Below the pieces are notes generated by a model that ran no database searches, was not told where the DNA came from, and saw nothing but the letters and a program-made list of their open reading frames with translations. Of a DNA stretch of 64,000 nt, positions 52,193 through 61,316 are shown piece after piece. Position numbers and translations under genes: made by a program. The DNA comes from Arthrobacter sp. Alg241-R88 (GTDB lineage Bacteria; Actinomycetota; Actinomycetes; Actinomycetales; Micrococcaceae), in NCBI RefSeq assembly GCF_900537115.1, contig NZ_UNRG01000006.1, forward strand, positions 230,746-294,745. Reading direction: 5' to 3'. The stretch's first letter is position 1, and each line of letters opens with the position of its first letter.

Positions 52193-53713
52193 ATGACCAT
52201 CCTGGATTCCTCCCACGAGGAGCATTCGGCTCCATCCCCCCGCACCTCCCAGCCGGCATCAGGCAGCCCCAAGCCGCCGGCCTCGAACGCCATCCTTGAC
52301 CGGTTCTTCCACATCACCCAGCGCGGTTCCACGCTGGCCCGTGAATTCCGCGGCGGCCTGGTCACCTTCTTCACCATGGCGTACATCGTTATCCTCAACC
52401 CCCTGATCCTTGGTGGCTTCAGCGCGGACAATGCCCCTACCGACGTCGCCGGGGGCTGGCTCTCAGCAGCACAGGTAGGAGCAGTCACCGGCCTCACCGC
52501 CGGCGTCATGACCATCCTGTTCGGGCTCGTCGCCAACCTGCCGTTCGGCCTCGCCGCCGGTTTGGGCATCAACTCCTTCCTGGCCGTCTCGGTCATCCAG
52601 GAAGTCACCTGGGCCGAAGCCATGGGCCTGGTGGTGATCAACGGCATCCTGATCGTGCTGTTCGGCATCACCGGAGCCCGGACCGCCATCTTCCGGGCCG
52701 TCCCCAAGGAGCTGAAGGCCGCCATCACCGTGGGCATTGGTCTCTTTATTGCCTTCATCGGCTTCGTGGATTCCGGTTTCGTCAAGGCCACGGCGGGCGG
52801 ACCGCCCGTCCAGTTGGGCAATGGCGGCTCCATCACCTCCGTCCCCACGCTGGTGTTCATCGTCGGACTCCTGGCCATGGGCATCCTCGTGGCGCGCAAG
52901 GTCCAGGGCGGACTGTTGATCGGCATCGTGGCAACAACTTTCCTCGCCGCCGTCGTGGAAGCAGTGATGAAAATCGGCCCGGCCAGCGAAACCAACCCCG
53001 GCGGCTGGCACCTGAACACCCCGGTACTCTCCGGCCAGCTGGTGTCCGCCCCGGACCTGGGCCTGGTGGGGCAGTTCGACTTGTTCGGAGCCTTCAGCCG
53101 GATCGGCGGGCTGGCCGCGACCATGCTGGTGTTCACCCTGGTGTTCACCAACTTCTTCGACGCCATGGGCACCATGACCGGCCTGGCCAAGAGCGCCGGC
53201 GTCGCCCACAAGGACGGAACGTTCCCCCGCCTGAAGTCCGCCTTCATCGTGGAAGGCGTGGGTGCCGTGGCGGGCGGAGCCACCTCGGGCTCTTCCAACA
53301 CCGTGTACATCGACTCCGCTGCCGGCATTGGCGAAGGTGCCCGTACCGGCCTGGCGTCGGTGGTCACCGGGGTGCTGTTCCTCGGCTCGATGTTCCTGAC
53401 ACCGCTCACCAGCGTGGTTCCGCTCGAGGTGGCAGCCGCTGCCCTGGTGGTGGTGGGCGCGATGATGATGGCGCAGATCCGGGAGATCAAGTTCAGCAAG
53501 TTCTCCGTGGCGCTGCCCGCCTTCCTGACCATCGTGACCATGCCGCTGAGCTACTCCATCGCCAACGGCATTGGGGTGGGCTTCATCAGCTGGGCCATCA
53601 TCGGCGCGGCTTCCGGGAAAGCGAAGAAGATCCATCCGCTGATGTGGGTGGTCAGCGCCGGGTTCCTGGTGTACTTCGCCCGCGGGCCCATCAACCTGCT
53701 GTTGGGCGCTTGA
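52193..53713 (+). CDS. NCS2 hypoxanthine/guanine permease (AzgA type)
   Basis: A 506-residue membrane transporter. After a polar N-terminus of about 40 residues come STLAREFRGGLVTFFTMAYIVILNP, PFGLAAGLGINSFLAVSVI, TNFFDAMGTMTGLAKSAG and VEGVGAVAGGATSGSSNTVYIDSAAGIGEGARTGLASVVTG, the AzgA/GhxP landmarks. It imports adenine, guanine or hypoxanthine by proton symport. Operon partner of guanine deaminase. It differs in subfamily from the permease at 46672, so the two should take different bases. Confidence 0.93.
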   Translation: MTILDSSHEEHSAPSPRTSQPASGSPKPPASNAILDRFFHITQRGSTLAREFRGGLVTFFTMAYIVILNPLILGGFSADNAPTDVAGGWLSAAQVGAVTGLTAGVMTILFGLVANLPFGLAAGLGINSFLAVSVIQEVTWAEAMGLVVINGILIVLFGITGARTAIFRAVPKELKAAITVGIGLFIAFIGFVDSGFVKATAGGPPVQLGNGGSITSVPTLVFIVGLLAMGILVARKVQGGLLIGIVATTFLAAVVEAVMKIGPASETNPGGWHLNTPVLSGQLVSAPDLGLVGQFDLFGAFSRIGGLAATMLVFTLVFTNFFDAMGTMTGLAKSAGVAHKDGTFPRLKSAFIVEGVGAVAGGATSGSSNTVYIDSAAGIGEGARTGLASVVTGVLFLGSMFLTPLTSVVPLEVAAAALVVVGAMMMAQIREIKFSKFSVALPAFLTIVTMPLSYSIANGIGVGFISWAIIGAASGKAKKIHPLMWVVSAGFLVYFARGPINLLLGA

Positions 53714-53744
53714 CCGCAGCTTTCTGCCGCACCTGCTCCGCTTT

Positions 53745-53782
53745 CGGGTATCCGCACCTGTGACCCTGGGTGCGGATGCCCG
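53745..53782 (+). terminator. hairpin after the AzgA-type permease
   Basis: CGGGTATCCGCACC (53745-53758) pairs with GGTGCGGATGCCCG (53769-53782) with one G-T pair and a ten-base loop. It ends the deaminase-permease operon before xdhC. Confidence 0.65.
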
Positions 53783-53884
53783 GAACGGCAGTAATTTCCC
53801 CTGGAGCCGGACCAGTGCTTGGCCCGGCTCCCGTTAGGAACGACAATATGGACACCACCGCACAGTGGAAGAAGGAGCGCCGCC

Positions 53885-55093
53885 ATGCTTGACCTGATCC
53901 CTTCACTTCACGGCTGGGCGCCGGCCATCCTCGGACAGCGGTTCGCGGTGGCCACCATCGTTCGGGCCAGCGGCTCCGTTCCCCGGCCCGTCGGCAGCTC
54001 CATGCTGGTGTCCGACGCCGGCGCCGTCCTTGGCAGCCTCTCCGGCGGCTGCGTCGAGGGGGCCGTCGTGGCGGCAGCCCTGGAAGCAATGGACGACCGC
54101 GCCACCCGGCTCGAGACGTTCGGCTACAGCGCCGCCGATGCCTTCGCCGTCGGGCTCACCTGCGGGGGAGAACTGGACGTGCACATCGAACCGGCAAGCG
54201 GGAACCAGGGCCGCAGGCTGGCGGAGGCATTGCTGCAGCTGGCGGCTTATGGGGCTGACGAACCGGTGGCGCTGGTCCGGAGGCTGGATGCCGGCGGCAG
54301 CGGCGCCGTCGTTATTTCCCAGCCGGCCGCTGCAGAGGTGTCCCGCCATCCGGAACTGCGCGCGCTGCTGGACCTTCCGGAAGACCCCGGGGCCGGCCGT
54401 GCCCGCAGCGTGCAGCTCGAGTCCTTCCTGCGCAGCGGCGCCACCGGTGTGCTGCACCTGGCCGGGCCGGGCCTGTGCACCGGCGCAGCCACCCTCCTGG
54501 TCGAGTCCCGGCTCGCACCGCCGCGCATGCTGGTATTCGGCGCCAACGACTTCAGTGCCGCGCTGCTGCCCGCCGCCAAACCGCTCGGCTACCACGTCAC
54601 CCTGGTGGACGCCCGGCCGGCCTTTGCCTCCCAATTACGGTTCCAAACAGCGGACGAGGTGGTCACCGCCTGGCCCCACCATTACCTCGCAGCAGAAGCG
54701 GCGGCAGGACGGGTGGACGCCCGGACGGTCATCTGCGTCCTGACCCACGACCCCAAGTTCGACGTACCCCTGCTGGAGACCGCGCTGGCGTTGGACGTCG
54801 CCTTCATCGGGGCCCTCGGCTCCCGGCGCAGCCACGTCCAACGGGTAGGCGCCCTGCTGGACAGCGGCGTCCGCCCCGAACGGATTGCCCAGCTCCACTC
54901 ACCGCTTGGCCTGGATCTCGGCGCCGTCACACCGGCGGAAGTGGCGGTTTCCGTCCTCGCCGAAGTCATCGCCGCCCGGCATCCGGCAGCATCCCATCAG
55001 CCGTTGAGGGAGACCTCCGGCCCCATCCACCAGGAGCGCGTCGCGAAGCCGGCGCCCACCCACTCTTTGCAGCAGGAGATCGCATGGACATGA
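53885..55093 (+). CDS. xdhC: XdhC-family molybdenum cofactor insertion/maturation protein
   Basis: A 402-residue protein with the XdhC N-terminal domain (FAVATIVRASGSVPRPVGSSMLVSDAGAVLGSLSGGCVEGAVV) and the C-terminal Rossmann domain (ARPAFASQLRFQTADEVV, LTHDPKFDVPLLETAL, FIGALGSRRSHVQR). XdhC binds sulfurated Moco and inserts it in xanthine dehydrogenase. The start has GAAGGAGCG upstream. It overlaps the next gene by ten bases, so expression is coupled to the enzyme subunits. Confidence 0.92.
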   Translation: MLDLIPSLHGWAPAILGQRFAVATIVRASGSVPRPVGSSMLVSDAGAVLGSLSGGCVEGAVVAAALEAMDDRATRLETFGYSAADAFAVGLTCGGELDVHIEPASGNQGRRLAEALLQLAAYGADEPVALVRRLDAGGSGAVVISQPAAAEVSRHPELRALLDLPEDPGAGRARSVQLESFLRSGATGVLHLAGPGLCTGAATLLVESRLAPPRMLVFGANDFSAALLPAAKPLGYHVTLVDARPAFASQLRFQTADEVVTAWPHHYLAAEAAAGRVDARTVICVLTHDPKFDVPLLETALALDVAFIGALGSRRSHVQRVGALLDSGVRPERIAQLHSPLGLDLGAVTPAEVAVSVLAEVIAARHPAASHQPLRETSGPIHQERVAKPAPTHSLQQEIAWT

Positions 55094-56004
55094 ACACCAT
55101 TGAGGCGGTGGTCCCCACCACCGACCCCGCGGAATGGCGCGACGGCGACGCCTGGCTCGCCGGAGGCACGGTCCTCTTCTCCTATGGCAGCCTCGCGTTC
55201 GGCCCCCAGCCGCTGAGGCGGCTCCTGGACCTCGGCAACGCCGGCTGGACCCCCGTCACCGCCAGCAATGACGGGATAGAACTGGCTGCCACCTGTACTG
55301 TCGCGGACCTCTACAAACTTCCCGGCTCTCCTGCAGCAGCAGGCCGCAGCTGGCCGGCCCTGGACCTGGTCCGGCCGTGCTGCGACTCGTTTGTTGCCTC
55401 CTTCAAGGTGTGGAACATGTCCACCGTGGGCGGCAACCTGTGCACCTCGCTGCCCGCCGGGCCCATCATTTCGCTGTGTGCCGGCCTGGACGGCAGCGCC
55501 ACCATCCTCGGCCCCGGCGGCACCAGCCGCAGCGTCCCGGTGACGGACTTCGTCACGGGCGACGCAAAGAACTGCCTGGCACCGGGCGAGTTGCTGCGCA
55601 GCGTCCACCTCCCGGCGTCGGCCCTCGCCTCCCGGGTGGCGTTCCGCCGCCTGTCGCTGAGCAACCTGGGCAGGTCCGGGGTGCTGCTGATTGGAAGGCT
55701 CGACGGCGGAACCCGGCTGGTGCTTACCGTCACCGCCGCCACCAAACGGCCCGTGCAGCTGCGCTTCGATGGGCTTCCCGACGCCGAGGTGCTGGCCGCC
55801 GCAATTACCGCAGAGATTCCCAACGACCTTTACCACGACGACATCCACGGCCTGCCGGTCTGGCGCCGGGATATGACCTACCGCCTGGCCGAGGAAATCC
55901 GCGCCGAACTCGCGGCCCCGGAAGGGGCGCCCGGCCTCCGGGTTTCCGGCGACTTCTGGCCGCCGAAAGACCGTGGACTTTACGCACAGCAGGAAGGGGC
56001 CTGA
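55084..56004 (+). CDS. xanthine dehydrogenase FAD-binding subunit
   Basis: A 306-residue FAD subunit of the molybdenum hydroxylase family. FAD-binding motifs: DAWLAGGTVLFSYGSLAFGPQ near residue 20, the loop WNMSTVGGNLCTSLPAGPIISLCAGLDGSATILGPGG near 110-145. It carries electrons between the 2Fe-2S centres of the partner subunit and NAD+. It starts ten bases inside xdhC and ends two bases before the next ATG. The chosen start (MDMNTIEAVVPT) matches the family length. Confidence 0.9.
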   Translation: MDMNTIEAVVPTTDPAEWRDGDAWLAGGTVLFSYGSLAFGPQPLRRLLDLGNAGWTPVTASNDGIELAATCTVADLYKLPGSPAAAGRSWPALDLVRPCCDSFVASFKVWNMSTVGGNLCTSLPAGPIISLCAGLDGSATILGPGGTSRSVPVTDFVTGDAKNCLAPGELLRSVHLPASALASRVAFRRLSLSNLGRSGVLLIGRLDGGTRLVLTVTAATKRPVQLRFDGLPDAEVLAAAITAEIPNDLYHDDIHGLPVWRRDMTYRLAEEIRAELAAPEGAPGLRVSGDFWPPKDRGLYAQQEGA

Positions 56005-56006
56005 GC

Positions 56007-58838
56007 ATGGCCATCGAGATCAACGGAGCCGCGGCGGACGCGTCACCCCGTCCCGGGCAGTGCCTGCGCACCTTCCTGCGGGAGCAGGGCAACCTGGGCG
56101 TCAAGAAGGGCTGCGACGGCGGCGACTGCGGAGCCTGCACCGTGCACGTGGACGGCACTCCCGTGCACAGCTGCATTTACCCTGCCGTCCGCTCCGAGGG
56201 GCACGCGGTGACCACCATCGAAGGACTGGCTTCCACTGCCGGCGACGGAGCGGACCTGCACCCCGTGCAGCAGCAGTTCATGGAGCGGCAGGGCTTCCAG
56301 TGCGGGTTCTGCACGGCGGGCATGGTGATGACGGCGGCGACCTTCGACGACGAACAGAAGGAGAACCTGCCCCGCAACCTCAAAGGCAACCTCTGCCGCT
56401 GCACCGGATACCGTGCCATCTCCGACGCCGTCTGCGGGCATGCCGGTCACCCGGACCCGAAGGGACAGGGATCCGGGATCGCCGGGAAGGGCCAGCCGGA
56501 TCCCGAGCCTGGGCAGCTGGGCGACGACGTCCCGGCTCCCGCCAGCCGGGCGGTAGTCACAGGCGCCGCCCGCTACACCCTGGACGTCCCGGCAGACCAG
56601 CTGCAGGGCCTGCTCCACCTCAAGCTCCTGCGCTCGCCGCATGCCCATGCGCGCGTGCTGTCCATCAACACCGACGCTGCATTGCAGGTCCCCGGCGTGG
56701 TGGCCGTTTTGACCCACCGCGACGCTCCGGAGCAGCTGTTCTCCACCGCGCAGCATGAACTCTTTACTGACGATCCGGATGACACCCGCGTGCTGGATGA
56801 CGTGGTGAGGTTCCGGGGCCAGCGGGTTGCCGCGGTGGTGGCTGAAACGGTGGCTGCCGCAGAAGCCGGGGTGCGGGCACTTGAGGTGGAGTACGGGGAA
56901 CTGCCCGCCGTCTTCTCGCCGCAGGAAGCGCTGTTGCCCGGAGCGCCGCTGGTGCACGGCGACAAGGAGGGGGCAACAGCGCGCATTTCCCGGCCGGACC
57001 GGAACGTGGTGGCTGAACTCCACTCGGAACTGGGGGACGTGGCCCAGGGCTTTGCGGCAGCGGACTTCATCCATGAGCAGACCTACCGTACCCAGCGCGT
57101 CCAGCACGTTGCCCTGGAAACGCACGCAGCCATCGCGGCCGTGGACGGTGAGGGCCGCCTGCAGGTCCGCACATCCAGCCAGGTTCCCTTCCTGGTCCGC
57201 CGCACCCTGTGCCGGGTTTTCGGGCTTCCGGAGGAGCAGGTCCACGTGGTGGCCGGCCGCGTGGGCGGCGGCTTTGGCGGCAAGCAGGAAGTACTCACCG
57301 AAGACATCGTGGCGCTCGCGGCCCTGAAACTGGGCCGGCCAGTCCAGCTCGAACTGACCAGGACGGAACAGTTCACCGCCACCACCACCCGCCATCCGTT
57401 CACCATCAAGCTCAAGGCCGGCGCCAGCGTCAACGGAAAACTCACTGCCCTGGAACTCGACGTGCTGACCAACACCGGCGCCTACGGCAACCACGGCCCC
57501 GGCGTGATGTTCCACGGCTGCGGCGAATCCTTGAGCGTCTACAACTGCGACAACAAAAAAGTGGACGCCCACGCGATGTACACCAACACGGTGCCGGCCG
57601 GGGCATTCCGCGGGTATGGCCTCAGCCAGATGATCTTCGCGATCGAGTCCGCCATGGACGAGCTCGCCGCCGGCATCGGCATGGACCCGTTCGAATTCCG
57701 CCGCCGGAACATGGTGCGCGAGGGCGACCGGATGCTGTCCACCCAGCCGGAACCCGAGGAGGACGTCCACTACGGCAGCTACGGGCTGGACCAGTGCCTG
57801 AGCCTGGTCCGCGACGCACTGGCCCGCGGCCGGGAACGGTACCGGGCCGCCGGGCTGGACGAACTTGGCCCGGACTGGCTCACCGGGGAGGGAACCGCCC
57901 TCTCCATGATCGATACCGTGCCGCCCCGCGGACACTTTGCCCACTCCCGCCTCCGGCTCCTGCCCGACGGGACGTACCAGGCCGACGTCGGTACTGCCGA
58001 GTTCGGCAACGGCACCACCACCGTCCACTCCCAACTGGCCGCCACGGCGCTGTCAACGAACGCCACGCGGGTTGTGGTCCGGCAGTCCGATACCGACCTG
58101 ATCGAACACGACACCGGCGCCTTCGGTTCCGCGGGCACCGTGGTGGCGGGCAAGGCGACCCTCGCCGCGGCTGAGGAACTGGCAGTCCGCATCCGCGCCT
58201 TTGCGGCAGGTACCCACCAGACCCAGGCCTCAGCCTGCGTCCTTGACGGCGACGCCGTAGTCATTGACGGAACTCCCGTGGCACTGACGGAACTGGCGCA
58301 GGCGGCTGCGGATGCCGGCGTCGAACTTGCAGCGGAAGGACGCTGGGGCGGGACGCCAAGGTCCGTGGCGTTCAACGTGCACGGCTTCCGCGTGGCAGTG
58401 AACCGGGGCACGGGCGAGCTGAAGATCCTGCAGAGCGTGCAGGCCGCGGACGCCGGTGTGGTGGTGAATCCGCGCCAGTGCCGCGGCCAGATCGAGGGCG
58501 GAATTGCCCAAGCCATCGGCGCTGCGCTGTATGAGGAGGTGGTGATTGACGACGCCGGCCGGGTCACCACCGACATCCTGCGGCAGTACCACATCCCTAC
58601 TTTTGCGGACGTGCCCCGCAGCGAGGTGTATTTCGCGGACACCAACGACAAAATGGGGCCGCTGGGTGCGAAGTCCATGAGCGAAAGCCCCTTCAACCCT
58701 GTGGCCCCAGCCTTGGCGAACGCGATCAGGAACGCCACCGGTGTGCGCTTCGCCCAGCTGCCCATCGCGCGGGACAAGATCTACCTGGGACTCAAGGAGG
58801 CGGGGCTGGTGCCGAACCTGGAGCATCTCCTGTCCTAG
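56007..58838 (+). CDS. xanthine dehydrogenase fused 2Fe-2S / molybdopterin subunit
   Basis: A 943-residue fusion. Residues 1-140 hold two 2Fe-2S centres: C36, C41, C44, C56 and C99, C102, C130, C132 (QCGFCTAGM, LCRCTGY). After a polar linker (about 140-175) comes the molybdopterin domain with RSPHAHARV, GRVGGGFGGKQEVLTEDIVALAAL, AGAFRGYGLSQ and the C-terminal GAKSMSESPFNPVAPALANAI containing the catalytic-region Glu. With the FAD subunit it would oxidise xanthine or hypoxanthine to urate. Other substrates of the family cannot be excluded from sequence alone. Confidence 0.92.
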   Translation: MAIEINGAAADASPRPGQCLRTFLREQGNLGVKKGCDGGDCGACTVHVDGTPVHSCIYPAVRSEGHAVTTIEGLASTAGDGADLHPVQQQFMERQGFQCGFCTAGMVMTAATFDDEQKENLPRNLKGNLCRCTGYRAISDAVCGHAGHPDPKGQGSGIAGKGQPDPEPGQLGDDVPAPASRAVVTGAARYTLDVPADQLQGLLHLKLLRSPHAHARVLSINTDAALQVPGVVAVLTHRDAPEQLFSTAQHELFTDDPDDTRVLDDVVRFRGQRVAAVVAETVAAAEAGVRALEVEYGELPAVFSPQEALLPGAPLVHGDKEGATARISRPDRNVVAELHSELGDVAQGFAAADFIHEQTYRTQRVQHVALETHAAIAAVDGEGRLQVRTSSQVPFLVRRTLCRVFGLPEEQVHVVAGRVGGGFGGKQEVLTEDIVALAALKLGRPVQLELTRTEQFTATTTRHPFTIKLKAGASVNGKLTALELDVLTNTGAYGNHGPGVMFHGCGESLSVYNCDNKKVDAHAMYTNTVPAGAFRGYGLSQMIFAIESAMDELAAGIGMDPFEFRRRNMVREGDRMLSTQPEPEEDVHYGSYGLDQCLSLVRDALARGRERYRAAGLDELGPDWLTGEGTALSMIDTVPPRGHFAHSRLRLLPDGTYQADVGTAEFGNGTTTVHSQLAATALSTNATRVVVRQSDTDLIEHDTGAFGSAGTVVAGKATLAAAEELAVRIRAFAAGTHQTQASACVLDGDAVVIDGTPVALTELAQAAADAGVELAAEGRWGGTPRSVAFNVHGFRVAVNRGTGELKILQSVQAADAGVVVNPRQCRGQIEGGIAQAIGAALYEEVVIDDAGRVTTDILRQYHIPTFADVPRSEVYFADTNDKMGPLGAKSMSESPFNPVAPALANAIRNATGVRFAQLPIARDKIYLGLKEAGLVPNLEHLLS

Positions 58839-58841
58839 GAA

Positions 58842-58902
58842 AACGCGGGGTCACATAATGCCCCATTAGGCGCGTTCAGCGGGCCTAATCTGACCCCGCG
58901 TT
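58842..58902. terminator. nested hairpin after the xanthine dehydrogenase operon
   Basis: Outer arms AACGCGGGGTCA (58842-58853) and TGACCCCGCGTT (58891-58902), inner arms ATTAGGC (58865-58871) and GCCTAAT (58883-58889). It lies right after the operon stop and before the aldo/keto reductase gene. Confidence 0.65.
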
Positions 58903-58925
58903 GCATCGTTGCATATAGTCAAGGG

Positions 58926-59906
58926 ATGGAACAGCGGATTTTAGGCAAGACCGGACGGAACGTGTCCATCGTGGGGCTGGGCACCTGGCAGCTCGGCGCG
59001 GACTGGGGCAACGTTGACCCGGCACAGGCGCAGGCCATCCTGGCAGCGTCCGTGGAGGCGGGCGTGAACTTCTTCGACACCGCGGACGTCTACGGCGACG
59101 GCAAGAGCGAGCAGGCCATCGGGAAGTTCCTCGCGGACAACCCCGGCCTGGACATCACGGTGGCCACTAAGATGGGCCGCCGCGTGGACCAGCAGCCGGA
59201 GAACTACACCCTGGCCAACTTCCGCCAGTGGGTGGACCGCTCCCGGAAGAACCTCGGCACAGACTCCCTGGACCTGGTCCAGCTGCATTGCCCGCCCACT
59301 CCGGTGTACAGCAACGCCGAGGTCTATGACGCCCTGGACACCCTGGTGTCGGAGGGGGCCATCCGCAACTACGGCGTCAGTGTCGAACGCACTGACGAGG
59401 CGCTGGAAGCGATCAGCCACCCGGGCACCGCCTCCGTGCAGATCATCCTCAACGCCTTCCGCCTCAAGCCCCTGGACGAGGTCCTTCCCGCGGCAAAGGC
59501 GGCAAACGTGGGGATCATTGCCCGCGTGCCGCTCGCCTCGGGGCTGCTCTCCGGCAAGTACTCCAAGGAAACCACGTTCGCCGAGAACGACCACCGGAAC
59601 TACAACCGCAACGGCGACTCTTTCGACGTCGGCGAGACCTTCTCCGGGGTGGATTACGACCTGGGGCTGAAGGCCGTCAAGGAGTTCGAACAGCTCGTGC
59701 CGGCCGGCGCCAGCACTGCGCAGGCCGCGATCGCCTGGATTGCGGCGCAGGACGGCGTCACCAGCGTGATCCCCGGCGCACGCAACGTGGAGCAGGCCAC
59801 GGCGAATGCCGCCGCGGCGGGTCTCGCGGTTGATGAAGACTTCGACGCCGGCGTCCGCTGGATCTACGACCACTACTTCCGCGAAGCCATCCACCCGCGC
59901 TGGTAA
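58926..59906 (+). CDS. aldo/keto reductase
   Basis: A 326-residue NADPH-dependent reductase. Tetrad residues: Asp and Tyr in NFFDTADVYGDGKSE, Lys in TVATKMGRR and His in LVQLHCPPTP. The cofactor segment is TSVIPGARNVEQATANAAAAGL. The substrate is unknown. It begins 20 bases after the hairpin that closes the xanthine dehydrogenase operon and probably has its own promoter. Confidence 0.92.
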   Translation: MEQRILGKTGRNVSIVGLGTWQLGADWGNVDPAQAQAILAASVEAGVNFFDTADVYGDGKSEQAIGKFLADNPGLDITVATKMGRRVDQQPENYTLANFRQWVDRSRKNLGTDSLDLVQLHCPPTPVYSNAEVYDALDTLVSEGAIRNYGVSVERTDEALEAISHPGTASVQIILNAFRLKPLDEVLPAAKAANVGIIARVPLASGLLSGKYSKETTFAENDHRNYNRNGDSFDVGETFSGVDYDLGLKAVKEFEQLVPAGASTAQAAIAWIAAQDGVTSVIPGARNVEQATANAAAAGLAVDEDFDAGVRWIYDHYFREAIHPRW

Positions 59907-59950
59907 GGCGGCAGGATCGGTTCGCGCCGTCACACGGGACAGGCAGGTGA

Positions 59951-60601
59951 ATGACAGCTTCTTCCGTCGGCACCTTCGTGGAGCGGCTCTCCGCCGTGCC
60001 TTCGGGACCGGGGCTTAACAACTTCTTCGATCACAGCGAACCGGCTAATGCGCAGCGCCGGCGCAACCTGGAGCTCTACCTGCAGGAAATGCTGGACCGC
60101 GCGCCTAAGGTGCTGCTGTTGGGCGAGGCGCCGGGCTTCCGTGGCATGAGGATCACCGGTGTTCCCTTCACCAACCGCACCATGTTCCAGGGCCCGGCCA
60201 ACAGTTTTGGGCTGTTCGGTCCGGGAAAGGGTTACGTGTTGCCTCCCGATGCGGCGGGAGTGGCAGCTGAGCCCACCGCCACTGTGATGTGGGAGGTCCT
60301 GGCGGAACTGGATTTCCTTCCCGTGCTGTGGAGCGCATGCCCCTGGCACACGCACGTGCCCGGGAAGCCGCAGTCCAACCGCACGCCGAGGACAACGGAA
60401 GCCCGTCTCGGAACTGAGTTCTGGCAGACGCTGGTGGAGCTCTTCGGCATCGAAACGGTGGTGGCCGTGGGCAACGTGGCGCATCGCAGCCTGCTCGCCA
60501 GCGGCATGGACGTGCCGAAAGTCCGGCACCCGTCGCACGGCGGCCGGTCCGGCTTCACGATGGGACTGGAGCAGCTGCTTATCGGTGGAATGCAGACCTA
60601 A
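59951..60601 (+). CDS. uracil-DNA glycosylase family protein
   Basis: A 216-residue protein of the UDG superfamily. Motif A is VLLLGEAPGFRGMRITGVPFT near residue 54, motif B is VRHPSHGGRSGF near 190, and VVAVGNVAHRSLL is the strand before it. The exact UDG family cannot be fixed. There is no iron-sulfur cysteine cluster, so it is not family 4/5. It excises uracil or a related base from DNA by inference. Same strand as the preceding reductase, 44 bases downstream. Confidence 0.83.
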   Translation: MTASSVGTFVERLSAVPSGPGLNNFFDHSEPANAQRRRNLELYLQEMLDRAPKVLLLGEAPGFRGMRITGVPFTNRTMFQGPANSFGLFGPGKGYVLPPDAAGVAAEPTATVMWEVLAELDFLPVLWSACPWHTHVPGKPQSNRTPRTTEARLGTEFWQTLVELFGIETVVAVGNVAHRSLLASGMDVPKVRHPSHGGRSGFTMGLEQLLIGGMQT

Positions 60602-60663
60602 AACATGCGGGCGGTCGCCTGCTGTCGCGGCGAAAACTGCGGCTGCTGGGCAGGTGGGCCACC

Positions 60664-61035
60664 ATGGTGACTGTGGATGCACAACAGCTTTTTCCCGGCG
60701 CCCTCGAGGAGATCTATGATGCTCTTTCCGCTCATGTGCTCGAACTGGGTGACGACATCGCCGAAGAGTTCTCGAGAACCCAGGTGAGTTACGGTGCGGC
60801 CCGGAAGTTTGTATGGCTCACCCCGGTCACGAAGACCAAAGCCCTTCTGACTATGGACATGTGGGATGAGCACCACGCTTCGTTCCTCCGTGACGTTATC
60901 CGATTTCGTCACGACAAGTACACGCACCAGATCGAAGTGCGAACGGCGTCCGACATTGCGACTGTTGCCGCGCTCGGCTGGTTCGAGGAATCAGCCGGCT
61001 GGGGCCGGAAGCAACGGTTGACCGAACAACCCTGA
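60664..61035 (+). CDS. DUF5655-like protein
   Basis: A 123-residue soluble protein with a central segment VSYGAARKFVWLTPVTKTKALLTMDMWDEHH and a C-terminal KYTHQIEVRTASDIATVAALGWFEESA, which fits DUF5655 (a domain found alone or at the C-terminus of predicted transport- or nucleic-acid-related proteins). Function unknown. 62 bases downstream of the glycosylase gene, so co-transcription is possible. Confidence 0.7.
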   Translation: MVTVDAQQLFPGALEEIYDALSAHVLELGDDIAEEFSRTQVSYGAARKFVWLTPVTKTKALLTMDMWDEHHASFLRDVIRFRHDKYTHQIEVRTASDIATVAALGWFEESAGWGRKQRLTEQP

Positions 61036-61103
61036 AGCCCTCCACCGGGAATTCTCTGTGATCTACGCGGGGCATTGTCAGACCCCCTTGGCATGATGTT
61101 TTT

Positions 61104-61271
61104 ATGGGAATCGCAGCGGTGGCGAGGGCATTTGAGGACATTGATGCCGCTCTTGCCGTGCTCAATGCCGAGGCGGCAGGGGTGTGGTTCCGAGCCATTT
61201 TCGGATGCCGCCACAGTGGGCTGCCCCCCGAAGAAGACGCGTTGGAATGGTTCCTGCATAAGCGCGCCTGA
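61104..61271 (+). CDS. possible very small protein (55 aa)
   Basis: ATG 61104 opens a 55-codon frame, MGIAAVARAFEDIDAALAVL followed by NAEAAGVWFRAIFGCRHSGLPPEEDALEWFLHKRA. Composition (Ala-rich amphipathic helix, then charged tail) looks coding. There is no ribosome site, but the upstream GACCCCCTTGGCATGATG region could hold a promoter for a leaderless message. The N-terminus is reminiscent of DUF222-type proteins, so it could be a remnant of one. Low certainty. Confidence 0.3.
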   Translation: MGIAAVARAFEDIDAALAVLNAEAAGVWFRAIFGCRHSGLPPEEDALEWFLHKRA

Positions 61272-61316
61272 GCCGCTCTGACTACCCCGTGGACCCTGCT
61301 GCCCTTCAGCAGTTTC

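Noticed and set aside
54475..55083. N-terminal extension of the FAD subunit
   Set aside because: It overlaps xdhC in another frame; the family length and the coupling overlap support ATG 55084.
55377..56006. N-terminal extension of the molybdopterin subunit
   Set aside because: The upstream open frame overlaps the FAD subunit gene; the ATG at 56007 begins exactly at the 2Fe-2S domain.
56043..58034. 663-codon frame opposite the xanthine dehydrogenase large subunit
   Set aside because: Antisense shadow without ribosome site or domain.
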